Shown piece after piece: positions 45,670-57,479 of a stretch of DNA of 64,000 nt. The notes beneath the pieces are model-generated. The model searched no databases and was not told the DNA's origin. It saw nothing but the letters and a program-made list of their open reading frames with translations. Origin of the DNA: Notolepis coatsorum. Taxonomy: Eukaryota; Chordata; Actinopteri; Aulopiformes; Paralepididae. Both the position numbers and the translations under genes were made by a program. The stretch covers positions 52,060,213 to 52,124,212 of the forward strand of contig OZ020592.1 in NCBI GenBank assembly GCA_963971535.1, in the 5' to 3' direction. The first letter of the stretch is position 1. The number at the start of each line of letters is the position of its first letter.

Positions 45670-47132
45670 ACGCTATGCTTGGACACTGGAAACCTTGCGA
45701 AGACGTGGAAATCGTGGAAGGAGGAGTTTACACTCTACTTGGACCTTTCTATGCCAGATGTGCCCGAAATTATGAGAGTGAAGCTGTTCTACTACCTCAT
45801 TGGAGAGGCGGGTAGGGAGCTATGTGAAACATTGATGGGTGACAGCAATTCGGCTGGGAAGAAACTGCCAGACTTGCTCACTGCATTTGATGAACATTGC
45901 AATCCCAAAGTGAACGAGACTGTGGAAAGATATCGTTTTTTCATGAGGAATCAAGGTCAGAAAGAAAGCATTGACACATATGTTACTGATCTCAAAGTGC
46001 TAGCCAGTACATGTAACTTTGGAGAAATAAAGGACTCGCTCATACGTGACAGAATAGTATGTGCTGGTAACGATGCAGGGCTGAAAGAGAGACTGCTTAG
46101 AGAAGATAAGTTAACACTGGAAAAATGTCTACACATGTGCAGGGCCACAGAGTTGTCTCGGGAAAATAGCAAAACCCTCTCAGGGAACAGCGTGGAAGAG
46201 GTACACATGATCAAACAGACAGAAGGGCAGGAGATGGATACAGTGTCATGCATGTTCTGTGGGATGACACATGAAAGGAGCAAGGCAAAGTGTCCAGCCT
46301 ACGGAAAGAGCTGCAAGAAATGTGGTAAAGAAAATCACTTTGCAGTTAAATGTAAAGCCAAACTGGGGAAAGAGAAAAAACATGACAAAAGAACACGTAG
46401 AGTACACCAGGTGACTGACCAGGATAGTGAAGAGGAATATTATGAGGACGTCATGACTATCATCACAAGAGGGCGACAAACTACTGAAGACCAAAATGAC
46501 AAGGCCAAGCACAGCCAGCTGTTTGCAGGAATGTTAGTAGGCAGAGAGCTGGTGAGGTTCCAGATAGATTGTGGGGCCACGTGTAATGTTATCCCGATTA
46601 ACTTGCTAAATCCAGACACAAAGCTAGAAAGTACAAAGAAAGTGCTGGTGATGTACAACAAGTCCAAGCTGCACCCACTGGGAAAATGTAAGGTTAAGGT
46701 GAGGAACCCAAGAAACCAGAAACTGTACCAGTTGGAGTTTGTAGTAGTAGAAGAGGACTGCAAATTGCCACTGCTTGGCAGGAAGGCGAGCGAAGCGATG
46801 AAGCTGATAAAAGTGGAATATGAGTACATACTAGCCATCGACAGCATTGTAAGGGACGAAACAACACCTGAGAGAGAACTGACTATGGAACAAATAAAGA
46901 GGGAGTATGGAGATGTGTTCACAGGTGACGGCTGCCTGGACGGAAAGTATCGAATCGAGATCGACAAGAGGGTGGAGCCAGTTAAACTCCCCAAACGACG
47001 AGTTCCGGTGGCTATGATGACGTCACTCAAGGGAGAGTTGAGAGATCTACAAGATAGGGAGATCATCACGCCTGTGGAAAAGAGCACGGATTGGATTAGT
47101 AGTTTGGTTACGCTGCAGAAGCCTAATGGAAA
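45487..47132 (+). pseudogene. gag-pol: Ty3/gypsy Gag, protease and start of RT
   Basis: After the poly-Glu stretch and TAG (45667-45669), the frame is open from 45670 to the hAT insertion at 47141. The Gag part has the W...F..Y...R..LF.Y..G..A...C region. Zinc-binding CMFC...C and CKKCGKENHFAVKC (about 46308-46352) follow. The protease active site reads DCGA (about 46568) instead of DSG/DTG, and the LPLLGR motif is near 46765. The RT start has VKLPKRRVP, LQDREIITPVEKSTDWISS and LVTLQKPNGK. Coding resumes at 48180 after the hAT element. Confidence 0.85.
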
Positions 47133-47140
47133 GACTAGAG

Positions 47141-48171
47141 CAGGGGTAGGCAACCCTAGGCACGCGGGGGCATTTTCATAGGCACAAGGGGCAGCAGTAA
47201 AAAAAATAAAAATAAAAATTATAATTTTTTTATTTATTTTTTTGCTTTGAAATATTATAGTGAAATATTTTGCACTGTTGTCGCATTTCTCTTGTTGAAA
47301 TCCTCCCACAGGTTCTTTTTACTACCACATATTTAATTGAGACCATTTATTTGTTTATTATTTCAATTTAGCTGGAAATACATTGCTACATCATTCAGTA
47401 ACATTTGCAGAGCCTTATAACAAAAACATTATTACGGTCACCATTGTGACCAGTGGGATTAATCAACACATTTTATTATTTATTTTTCTATTTCATTGAA
47501 CATTGCACATGTTAAAAGCAATTTTTTTACTCAAAATGTAAGTATTACCAAGTCAACTTGTGTTCTTAAAACAATGACAATAAACATAGTTTTATTAGGT
47601 TGAAATAATGTGGTTGTGTACTTATTTTTCTGTTAACTTATTATGGATTGAAAACTGAACCTTAATGCACAGTAACTGAACTCAATATTTTTAAGTTCTG
47701 GTAACTTATTATTATAAATTGTTTTACAGTGTAGTCTTGCGATCAATCAAAACTTATTTACACGATATACCTCACATTCACCCTCCATTCACATCCTGGT
47801 GTTCTCCTGGTGTTCTCCATTAGGCCTGTAGGTGGAGCTATGACAGCACACGTACAGTACACACACCGATGGTGTGTGATGTGTCCAAAAATGAATGGGC
47901 AAATGTGAGTGAAATGGTCGCACTGTATGCAGCTGTTTGTCTGCATTGCATTCCCCCCCCCCCCCACCCAACTCAGATTTAGGGTTGATACAACCATCAT
48001 AATAATATTGTTAATAATAACAATAATAATTATGTAATAATGTAAAAATTATCATTAAAAAGACCTGATTATGAGAAAAAAAAATTACGATGCATGGAAT
48101 ATTGTGGAGGCACACTAGTTACAACTATATTTCAAACAGGCACTCCATGTCAAAAAGGTTGCTGACCCCTG
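47141..48171. mobile_element. Non-autonomous hAT (Charlie-like) element in gypsy RT
   Basis: Termini CAGGGGTAGGCAACC and GGTTGCTGACCCCTG are inverted, and the exact 8-bp duplication GACTAGAG flanks them (47133-47140, 48172-48179). 1031 bp, AT-rich, no transposase. Removing it with one duplication restores the RT frame continuity. Confidence 0.95.
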
Positions 48172-48179
48172 GACTAGAG

Positions 48180-50628
48180 TGTGCATAGACCCGCGACCAC
48201 TCAACAAGGCACTGAAGCGCAGCCATTTCCCCCTGCCCACCATAGAAGATGTTCTCCCAGACCTGTCGAGAGCAAAGGTGTTTACAGTCTGTGATGTCAA
48301 ACATGGATTCTGGCATGTGAAACTGGAGGAGTCGTCGAGCTATCTGACAACGTTTGCCACACCATTTGGCAGATATAGGTGGCTCAGGATGCCTATGGGG
48401 ATAAGTCCGGCTCCGGAGATATTCCAGCAGAAGCTGACCCAGGCGCTGGAGGGGCTGCCAGGCATATACATTATCGCGGACGATATCCTCATTACGGGAG
48501 AAGGGGACACACAAGAGATGGCTAACAAAGACCACGACAGGAAACTGAGACAGTTCTTCACCAGATGCAGGGAGAGGAACATAAAACTGAATGCAGATAA
48601 GCTCAGATTGAGACAGCAAGAGGTACCGTACATCGGACACATACTGACAGCGGAGGGGCTGAAAGTCGACGCGGAGAAGGTTCGAGCAGTGAGAGACATG
48701 CCGAGGCCCACCGATGTGAAAGGCATACAGAGACTAGTCGGCATGGTGAATTACCTGGCTAAGTTCTATCAACACCTATCAGACGACTGTGAGACACTGA
48801 GACAGCTCACCCATAGAGACAGCATATGGGAGTGGACAGATGTGCAAGAGGAAGCATTCTGCAGGCTGAAGGACAAGATAGCCAAAGTGCCAGTACTCAA
48901 GTACTATGACCCCAAGCAGGAACTTACAGTGTGACGCATCAGAAACGGGACTCGGAGCAGCACTGACCCAAGGTGGACAGCCGGTAGCGTTTGCGAGCAG
49001 AGCGCTGACTCAGACTGAAAAGGGTTACGCCCAAATTGAAAAGGAATGTCTGGCCATCGTCTTCGGCGCAGAGAAATTCCATCAGTACACATACGGCCGG
49101 AAAGTGACTGTACAGAGCGACCACAAACCTCTGGAGAACATTGTCAGGAAGCCACTGCTGAGCGCACCCAAGCGACTGCAAAGGATGTTGCTGCAGCTTC
49201 AGTCATATGATATAGATGTGACTTACGTTCCCGGACGTGACATGTTGCTCGCGGATACATTGAGCAGAGCGTACCTGCCTGAGAGCTCAGGCGCGGGGTC
49301 AGTGGAAGCTGAGATAGAGACAGTCAATATGGTGGACTACATACCAATCTCAGAGGCAAGACTCAGCACAATATGCTCTGCGACCCGAGACGATGACACC
49401 CTACAAAGGTTAAGTGATATCATAAGGAAGGGATGGCCGAAGAATAAGAAAGACACACCGATAGATATCAGACACTATCACTCCATGCAAGAGGAGCTGA
49501 GTGTTCAGGACAAAATCGTCTTCAGAGGAGAGAGAGTTGTGATTCCAGACACAATCCGAAGCGACATCACCCGCCGCATAAACTCTACTCACAGGGGTGT
49601 CTCAGACGGGCGAGAGAATATGTCTACTGGCCAGGAATGACCGAGCAGATCAGGACAGCCATATCCAAGTGCGACATCTGCAGAACAATGGACACAAAGC
49701 AGCAGAAAGAGACACTGCACTCACACGAGGTGCCGAGCAGGCCATGGGCCAAGGTGGGGACAGACTTGTTTACCCATAACAACATTGATTACCTACTGAC
49801 AGTTGACTACTATTCTAATTTTTGGGAGGTCGACCATTTACCGGACACAAAACGAGTACGGTGATAAGAAAGCTGAAGGCTCACTTTGCTCGTCAGGGGA
49901 TCGCAGATGTTGTGGTTTCGTACAATGGGCCACAATACTCTTCACACGAGTTCGAGAGGTTCAGTCAGCTGTGGGGATTTAAACACCAGACGTCATCCCC
50001 TGGCTACACTCAAAGCAACGGGAAAGCAGAGTCGGCGGTCAAAACGGCGAAGAGACTCATGATGAAAGCCAAGGCGGCAGGGGAGGACCCATACCTGGCG
50101 ATGTTGGATCACCGCAACACTCCATCTCAAGGGCTAGACACAAGCCCAGCTCAGAGACTGATGTGTAGGAGGACCAGAACCCTGCTACCAACGAGGGATA
50201 GTCTTCTGCAGCAGGAGGTGAAACGCACAACGGCAGAGCAGATGAGACGAGGACAAATGAGACAAGCAAAATACTACGACAGAACAGCGAGAGATTTCGA
50301 CACGCTAAAAGTAGGAGAGCATGTCAGAATTCAACCCTTCGAACCGCACACAAGCTGGAGAAAGGCGACAGTGGTGCAGCCTGTTGACCACAGATCCTAC
50401 AGAGTAGAGCTGGACACCGGAACTGTTCTTCGACGAAATCGACGACACCTGAGACGGGACAGGGGCACAGAGCCAGGTGGGCCGGACCTGACTGTATCTG
50501 TTGAGACCCACAGCACACCAGAGTCTACCGCTACTCTGGGCAGGGACATAGGGGACACACAGACTGTAACCACAAGATCGGGTCAAGCAGTTGCTAGACC
50601 AGGATATCTCATGGACTATGCAAGCTGA
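48180..50628 (+). pseudogene. pol: Ty3/gypsy RT, RNase H and integrase
   Basis: RT continues with CIDPRPLNKAL, VFTVCDVKHGFWHV and the ADD form of the catalytic box (IIADDILI, about 48472), then the thumb. A shift near 48925 moves the frame into RNase H (CDASETGLGAALTQ, SDHKPLE, DTLSRA). Further shifts lie near 49600 and 49850. Integrase has a CDIC zinc-site half, Asp in GTDLF, and a Tyr in place of the second catalytic Asp (VVSYNGPQY, about 49918), with Glu in GKAESAVK. The C-terminus ends at 50628 with a GPY-less FEPHTSWRKATV region. Several inactivating changes. Confidence 0.88.
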
Positions 50629-50825
50629 GTGTGTGGGGCACAGTGTGTTCAAGAAAAAAAAAAAAAAGAGAAAAAATAATGGTTTTGAAAGTAGATTTTT
50701 ATGTCATTACCGTTTAGCTCCATGTTAGTTCAATATTAATGTCATTCACCGTTTAGCTCCCTTTAGTTCAGTAAAAGAAAAGGGATGTTACAATAGGATC
50801 TTTTAGTTCAGTAAAAGAAAAGGGA
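50629..50825 (+). other. Gypsy 3' end with duplicated polypurine tract
   Basis: A 40-bp unit TTTAGTTCAGTAAAAGAAAA GGGATGTTACAATAGG occurs at 50762 and again at 50802, so the polypurine tract and the first bases of the LTR are present twice. Only the second is joined to the full LTR. Confidence 0.75.
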
Positions 50826-51022
50826 TGTTACAATAGGTTTGTATTAAACTAAGGTTTTGTTTCCGCACGGACGGAGTTGAGTGTGACACAGCTAGGTGCC
50901 GTGGAGAGCTGGATGAAGTATGTCAATGTGAGATTATAATAAAAGTGTAAGCAACTTGGAGAATGCTTCAATCGTCAATTCTGTAGTTCAGGGTACAGTA
51001 TAAACCAAGGCAGAATTTAACA
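50826..51022 (+). repeat. 3' LTR of the gypsy element
   Basis: 197 bp, matching the 5' copy with a few substitutions and a 5-bp difference (AGGTGCCGTGGAG against AGGTGGAG). Confidence 0.88.
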
Positions 51023-51149
51023 TGGATCTTATGTTTAATCCCATGTTTAAGTACATAGGTGGGTAGTTTACAATGTTAAAGTACAGAGGTGATTCAATGT
51101 TTAAAAATACAGAAGTGGAGGATTTGATCATCGTTCCAGGCCACAAAAG

Positions 51150-52472
51150 AAAGACCTAGGCAGGTTAAACCATTTTATAGGTATGGACTTCAAACAGTCT
51201 GCCAACTGTGTAAAAATATCCCACAAGAGATATGTGGGGAAAGGTCCTGAGATGTTTTTGACTAAAGTAAGAAATGTATAGATAAACTGTGGGTAGCTTC
51301 ATTCAGTTGGACAACATGTACTTGCCCTGACCTATGTTCTGTAGTGAGTAAGAGTGTCGGAGTATGTTTATTGACCCCACAGAGAATAATTAAACTACGT
51401 CAAAAATATGTTTTTCGTTATCACAGAGGTGCTGCAGACGGACAGCGGTGATTCAGAAAAGACGACAAAGGTTTAAGGGCTTAGGGCCTACAGGGATACT
51501 ATCAGCCTGTGAAGCTGAGTATATGTTTCTAGCTACGACAATGTAAAATGTGTTTATCTAGAGCAATTGCTCGAAGTGATGAAGATAAGGTTATGAATGT
51601 ATTGTTCAAGATGCAGTAGGTAATTGAAACATATCCTCTATACCAAATATGGTGTTTTTGAAGAATGGGCGTTCTGTCAAAACCGTTTAAAATGATGAAC
51701 ATTGTGTATATATGGAGACTGTTGGAGCCAAAATGCCCTTCTGTTTATTTAGTTTTATTTTAACTCACGGTGCAGAGGTTTGGCATTATCAGTCACCATG
51801 GAAACCACCACAGGGGGTGGTTACCCATATATACTGATCAGTGGGTTGACGAGCCCCAGGTGCGCAAGGGGAATAGCCATACAGTTTTTGACCGTGTCTT
51901 GTCGTGTTCGTGTTGATGTGCCGTATAGGTCGGCGTTCAGTGTTATTAGTAAAAAGAGTTTTTGTATATATTTTTTGGTTGATAATGGTCAATAAAAGGA
52001 TTGGCATATCGAAAATGATACGAGCATTCTGGACATTGAATTCTTCAAGCACGCGTCTAACTCAAGCCAGCACACTTGCCCCTCACAGTAGGCTTATAGG
52101 TAATGGTTCTACAGAGACTGTTGTTTATAAGGACAACCAGGGGGACCATTGTGATTACTAGGAACCTAAGGTGTCAATATAGATGTAAACATGCCATTAT
52201 AAATAAAATAAAATATAAAAAAATATTATAATATAAAAAATAATCTCATCAAGTATGCCATCAGATAAGAAAGAATGACACCGGTTTACTGTCCAACGGA
52301 TGACAGAGTAATAGATACTATGAGGGAGCCTGTTTTCAAATTAAAACTGACAGGGTTTGTAAAGGTCATGTTTAATGTGAAGATATTGAATGTCATACCA
52401 TATGGATGTTTTTGGGTTTATATATTATTTCCTTTGTTAAAATGTTTTCCAAGAAGTCAGCCAGTATGCTAA
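51150..52472 (+). pseudogene. pol: Copia RT end and RNase H relics
   Basis: Three separated pieces with stops between. 51155-51290 reads LGRLNHFIGMDF...KISHKRYVGK, the end of copia RT. 51315-51350 reads TCTCPDLCSVVSK. 51500-51545 reads LSACEAEYMFLATTM, the RNase H start; 52105-52140 reads VVYKDNQG, its second catalytic motif; 52275-52350 reads YCPTDDRVIDTMREP, the C-terminal motif. The YVDD core is missing altogether. Confidence 0.75.
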
Positions 52473-52482
52473 AAAGTGGGAG

Positions 52483-52845
52483 TGTTGAGATCAGAGGCTC
52501 TGTATAGGATTGTTAGTAACAGTCTAACTATATGACTGTTTACACTGGTAACTGTTTACCTGCATATGTGATTGTCTCCACCAGTGATGGTCTTGTTGTA
52601 TATTATATATCTGCTCCCACCAGAGGGCGCTCTAGGCGGAGCCACCCAGGTACCCTACCTTATGGCAACTATAAAAGGAAAGGTATCCACCCCTTTCGTT
52701 CTCTCCCCCAATGTCTCTCAGAGAGAGAAGAGTTGTACTGCTGCTGCTTACATGTGAATAAAAGAAGCCACGCCAGTTCAGGCACAAGATAGAAACCATG
52801 CCTCTTGACCACATTATTGTCGCCCTAAGTTGAGTTCTGTTAACA
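52483..52845 (+). repeat. 3' LTR of copia
   Basis: 363 bp, TGTTGAGATC...TTCTGTTAACA, preceded by a purine tract AAAAAGTGGGAG. A TATA-like CTATAAAAGG lies at 52668-52677 and AATAAA at 52757. Confidence 0.88.
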
Positions 52846-53220
52846 AAAAGCTTTCCATTTTTGCACAAAATGAGTTCCCTTCTATCACTAACATTATTGT
52901 TTAAGCATTTTTGGTTGAAATCAAATTCTGTGATTTTTTTTTACGATTAATTGCGAATATTTTCATGTTGAGCTATATATTATGGATGAATACGCACAGA
53001 AAGGTACACCATGCAAATGTTCATGCTTGTTCATGCATGTTTTAAACGAGACGATTTTAAAATGGGCAATGGGGAAATACATTGCAATTTTGCGAGGTGG
53101 ACCAGTCGGAAACAGCAATGACGTAACCACTACACCTCCCTATATGGTGTCCCTATCACCGTAACAGGGGCATTGTTACTGACTAGTGCAGAGGACAGAG
53201 TGCCCCCTGCTGGACAACAA
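52846..53220. other. Intergenic; nothing recognised
   Basis: AT-rich sequence, no gene or clear repeat. Confidence 0.4.
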
Positions 53221-53224
53221 CACC

Positions 53225-53322
53225 ACTTTCCGACAAGGACCTTGACCGGGGCTCGAACCGGTGATCTTCCGATCATGAGTCCGGAGTTCTACTCATGTAG
53301 CCATGCTACAAGGACATTGTTC
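53225..53322 (-). pseudogene. tRNA-like sequence (SINE head or tRNA relic)
   Basis: On the minus strand GTAGCATGGCTACATGAGTAG resembles a D arm, TCCGG and TCGGA form an anticodon-type stem around ACTCATGA, and GGTTCGAGCCC is a B box. The loop has 8 bases and the acceptor stem does not pair well, so it is not a functional tRNA gene. Confidence 0.4.
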
Positions 53323-54550
53323 ACTGATTTCAAACCAGAGGACTAGTGATAATAAGGCTGGCTAGCATAACGTTAGCTTCTAGCTAGAAGCTTGATGCTG
53401 ACAAAGCCAGCGTGGAGAGTGTCTCAGCCAATCAGAGCACGATGTCTGAGGCCACTGCTGTTCATCGCGGCCCAATTAAAAAAAAATGTGCTAAACTTGC
53501 TTGGGAATAGTTAGGACGCCTTTCACACACATACTGTAGGGAAGAGCCTCTCTCTTGACAGCATCCTACATCCGCTCTGGCTTGTAACATCTTGCCAACC
53601 ATCTTCAATAAAGTGGACTGTTTTGCACCATCTATCCTGTGTGTCTGTGCTGGAGGGTCCATTTGAACGCCACTTAAGTGGCCTGGGGCAGCTCTCCTCT
53701 ATATATATATATCACTTCAACTGAATGAATATTACATTGACTCCTTTGACACTGGAGGGATTTTCCACTGGAGGGATTTCCCACTGACAAACAGATATTT
53801 GACTTCCTGTGTGGGACATCTGAGATTCAGATGTTTTATGTTATTAGTTTGGGCCAGACTTGTGGCTTTTGACACCATAGCCAGATGCTATTTTTCAGAT
53901 TTTAATTGGTCAAATTAGGCATATGAATCAGGAGGATTGTATTGGAGCCTAGTGACAGGATGTAGCAAAGAGCTAAAGTTCTCAATGCTAAAGCGATTTG
54001 TGAAATGATGGCCTCTACTAGTCCTGCCAGACAATGTTTAAATAGGGCCTTGCTTAAAAAAGTGAATGCGCCCTTTAACTTCAGCCCTATGAGGTGAATC
54101 AAATAGAAACCACATCATCAACAACAGACTGATCCTCTCGTCTCTGGCTCTGTGTCGATATGTTTGGTCGACCTAATCCAGCCCCCAATTATTTTAGGCC
54201 TGAAGATAGAACTGAACTGGTGAACACACTCCAACAGATACATAGGTCAGCAAGAACACAAGTAATCTAGCTGAGAAGATAGCCAAGGGCCTGCTGACAA
54301 GTTCAATTTAGTATATATTTATTTATTTTACCCTTTGAGGTGTACAATCTCATGTGAGGTGTAATATATGTGCTTCTAACCTATGTAAGATTAGATATTA
54401 GTTGGAGAATTCCAATGTAGAATTATGAGAAAAAAAGAGAAAAGTGAATTTATTCATAAAATGAATCAATCAACATCTTTTTTGGGGCGTGTCTATGAGT
54501 GTTGGTGTTGGAATCATAGCCTCTCAGAAAGCTGGTCTAAGTTATCTGAC
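53323..54550. other. Intergenic; nothing recognised
   Basis: No convincing ORF. A TATATATATAT run is at about 53700. Confidence 0.4.
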
Positions 54551-55284
54551 CTCACTTACTTGTGGCATAAAACCAGGATCAAAACGCTTTTTTGAGACCC
54601 AAGGCAAGATCTTAACTCTTTGGACGCCAATTCTTTTATTCGATATTTCCATTCATTACAGGCACACGGACATCTGGGTTAACATGGGGAATCATCCTGA
54701 GAATGCCAAAGTGCAATACCGGCCGCATCCACCCAGGTGGCAGTATCGAGCACCCTTTGTAACCTTGTATCATGGCCTGTGGGACGGCCAAATGTCTCAG
54801 GTTTGATTTTTCCTTGTCGGGCGAGGCCAGTGGCGGCCGCTGGGTACTTCGCCACTAGGGGCGCTATACCAAATATTTTGCGAACATGTACAGTACAGTA
54901 CTGTACCACGCAAGACTCATGGCAAGACGTGAGCGATTCGACTCACGCTCACGGCAATGAATCGGCTCTTATGAACGAGTCGCTCAGCTGTTACTACAAC
55001 AACACACAACCAGTCAAATAAAGTATAGTCTAGACTCTAATTCACAACTTGAAACACAATATAAATAGAAAAGTTAGAAACAAAACTCGCCCGTCTCCAA
55101 ACACAGGCAGATCTCTCCCTCTCTCCTTCTCTCTCTCACACACAGCGCGACGTGGAATCGATTCGTTACACAATCAGACCTATTATATACCAAGAATAAC
55201 TTCAGTATGAGTACAGGGCTGTACACATATTTTGCATATTGTTAAACGAGCCAAGGCTAGCTATTAAACTATCGATATGAATCG

Positions 55285-55420
55285 AAAATCTGGGACCCTG
55301 ATGTAAACAAGACAAACGTCTTTCTCTGGTCTGCATCCCCTTAACAATTGTGTGTATTGAGCCGTACTGTATTGTACCCATTCTGCAATCTGTTAATAAA
55401 GTTCTCATTCATTCAAACAT
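55285..55420 (+). mobile_element. LINE 3' UTR fragment, same family as 33790-33945
   Basis: GGGACCCTGATGTAAACAAG to CTGTTAATAAAG, ending CATTCATTC. No coding part. Confidence 0.55.
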
Positions 55421-55583
55421 AGACGATATTGAACAAGCCATAATCCACGTATTTTCAATCCGAGAGAGCTGCAGTAGTTAAATCAATGAGCCATCGATAA
55501 ATAAACAATCAGCAATGTCTCGCTTCATGAATGGCCAGCAGTAGTACTGCTCCTAAAAAAACTATTTACAACCGTTAACGTTA

Positions 55584-55586
<3 letters not shown>

Positions 55587-55622
<36 letters not shown>

Positions 55623-55855
55623 CTTCAACTTCGAACCTAAATTCCTTAGCAACCCGTGTTACCAAGTAAACAAATCACAGAACGATAGCCAGTTAGCCCG
55701 CACCAGCCTAGTAGTACTACTAACGTTAGCTCCCAGAACGATAGCCAGTTAGCCCGCACCAGCCTAGTAGTACTACTAACGTTAGCTCCCAGAACGATAG
55801 CCAGTTAGCCCGCACCAGCCTAGTAGTACTAACGTTAGAGAGAGAGAGAGAGAGA
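55587..55855. repeat. 56-bp tandem repeat between (GA)n runs
   Basis: Unit CCCAGAACGATAGCCAGTTA GCCCGCACCAGCCTAGTAGTACTACTAACGTTAGCT in about three copies (about 55675-55838), with (GA)n at 55587-55619 and 55836-55853. Confidence 0.9.
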
Positions 55856-57479
55856 CTCACTGTTTAGTTGAAACGTCCAGGGCAGGAAACGTGTATAATC
55901 CGCCATATAGCTTGTTAGCCAAGTGTTAGCTCAGCTGAGCTCGTCGACGTTAGCACAACACTCAACAAGTACATTCCTTTGTCCATTTCCGCTCGAACAG
56001 ACTGCAAACTACCTGGCGTTCTATCGCCATGCTCTAAGACAAACTCTAACCTTAACCAACTTTGAAAGAGTGCCTAAGCTTAACAGTCTAAAGAACTTGC
56101 AGTCACAGCACGGCATGCTCTAAGACAAACAACAGTCCTAGTACCAGGAACCAAGCTAGAATTGGAACATTAGAAATTGGATTCGGCCAATCAGAGATCG
56201 TCTCTGTGAAATTCTGCCATAGAAAAAAATACTGGCGTCGGCCAATCAGAGAGCGTCTCCGCGAAATGCGGCTATGGAAATTCTCACGGAAGTTCACGCT
56301 GCTTTCTAGACCGCTTCAAATCGCGCTCGGATTCCAACATAATAGTCATATTTCAACGCACAACGCCGTATGCACTGATTGGCTGTGACGGAGACAGCGA
56401 TCAAACTGTGACGCGCAGTCAGAGCGCTATCGCTTCTTGCCCGGGCGAGAAATACGAAAAAAAAAAAAAAAACGTCACTTCCTGCCCATGAAAACGCTGT
56501 TTTTTTAATTTAGATAATAACGTTATATTGTGCATTGGAAATACAAACATACTTAAAATGAGTAAATATTATTCATTTTAAACATGTTTATATTATTTAT
56601 AGGGCTATAAAAAAAAAAAAAAAAAAAAAAAAAATCTTCTTCTCTCATTTAACAGGTGGGTCGGCGCTCTAGCGCCACCAGTGGCGAGCCGCCACTGGGC
56701 GAGGCGAATGGTTCTCCCGGTTCCATTGAAGCGCGTCAAATATCCCCAATCCATATGTTGTGGTGGATTATGCCGTGGAGCAAATGGACATTGGATGTAC
56801 CAGATGGCCATCAAACAATTGGAATATTATTTTTGGAATGCTCCCGATCACAGGTAAGCACGATCTGACGTAAATTTTAGCTTGATCCTGCAATGATTTT
56901 ATACCAATCGGGCTGATAAGCGTTTTTAGTGTTCAATATGAATGCCGTTACTGACAATCAAATAATCAGAAACGACCCCTTCACGCATTCATGATGGAAC
57001 ATAATTTCTCCTTTGTTTGTACTCTTGCTCCCGACTACTGTCAGCGACTTCGGGTTACTGAGAAGCGCTATATAAATTAAATTAATTATTATTATTATTA
57101 TAATACCTATGATATAGATTTGATTTTGGAATAACAGCGTGTACAGGCAAGACACGGCAACGTCTATAGTGGAATTGACGTATACGGCTATAACTCAGCA
57201 TTTCGGGAATTACCCTAGACCGCTCTAAAACCATACTTATATTGACCACGGCATAACACGGGAACGTATGGATGGAAAATGTATTCTTTTTCACATATTG
57301 AACGATAGATAGGTGATGTCAAATGGGCCATAGTATTGTATCCATAGCTATAATATAGAATATAGTATAGCCCTGCAAACACCGGCGCCACGTATTCCTA
57401 TACTTTAGAGAGCGTCGGCCTTTTAACAACACATCACGCATATCGCTCCGGCGCTGATTGAGTAAAGAGCCCATATTAT

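Larger units (their letters stand above)
45201..51022 (+). mobile_element. Ty3/gypsy element inserted in copia
   Basis: LTRs of 192 and 197 bp (45201-45392, 50826-51022) with termini TGTTACAATAGG...TTTAACA flank gag, protease, RT, RNase H and integrase in Ty3/gypsy order. The flanks share about 40 bases of copia sequence (CCATGTTTAAGTACA, at 45152 and 51039), but no short clean target duplication. The coding part is split by a hAT element and several frameshifts. Confidence 0.88.
28579..52845 (+). mobile_element. Ty1/copia element enlarged by nested insertions
   Basis: The same LTR end is found at 28579-28675 and 52483-52845. Between them, in order and in one orientation, are a half-tRNA primer site, gag with two zinc knuckles, protease, integrase (protease-integrase-RT order, the copia hallmark), and relics of RT and RNase H. 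ERV2 (30580-44066) and a gypsy element (45201-51022) interrupt it. Taking these out leaves about 5 kb, the size of a copia element. The RT core is missing. Confidence 0.85.
54828..56697. mobile_element. Non-autonomous hAT element, 1.87 kb
   Basis: Termini CAGTGGCGG...CCGCCACTG with exact 8-bp target duplication GGCGAGGC (54820-54827, 56698-56705). The inverted similarity extends imperfectly to GCGCTA. No transposase. It contains a LINE tail, tandem repeats and (GA)n runs. Confidence 0.9.
54575..57290. repeat. Unknown diverged repeat, copy A (interrupted)
   Basis: The segments 54575-54819 and 56706-57290 align, with many differences, to 62650-63390: GTGCAATACCGGCC against ATGCAATACCGGCC, GGATGTACCAGATGGCCAT against CGATGTACCAGATGCCGAT, and CATACTTATATTGACCACGG against TAAAGCTTATATTCACGACG. 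A hAT element and a LINE tail (about 57000-57115) interrupt copy A. Confidence 0.45.

Noticed and set aside
53225..53322. Functional tRNA-Met(CAU) gene
   Set aside because: 8-base anticodon loop and no good acceptor stem; more likely a SINE head or relic.
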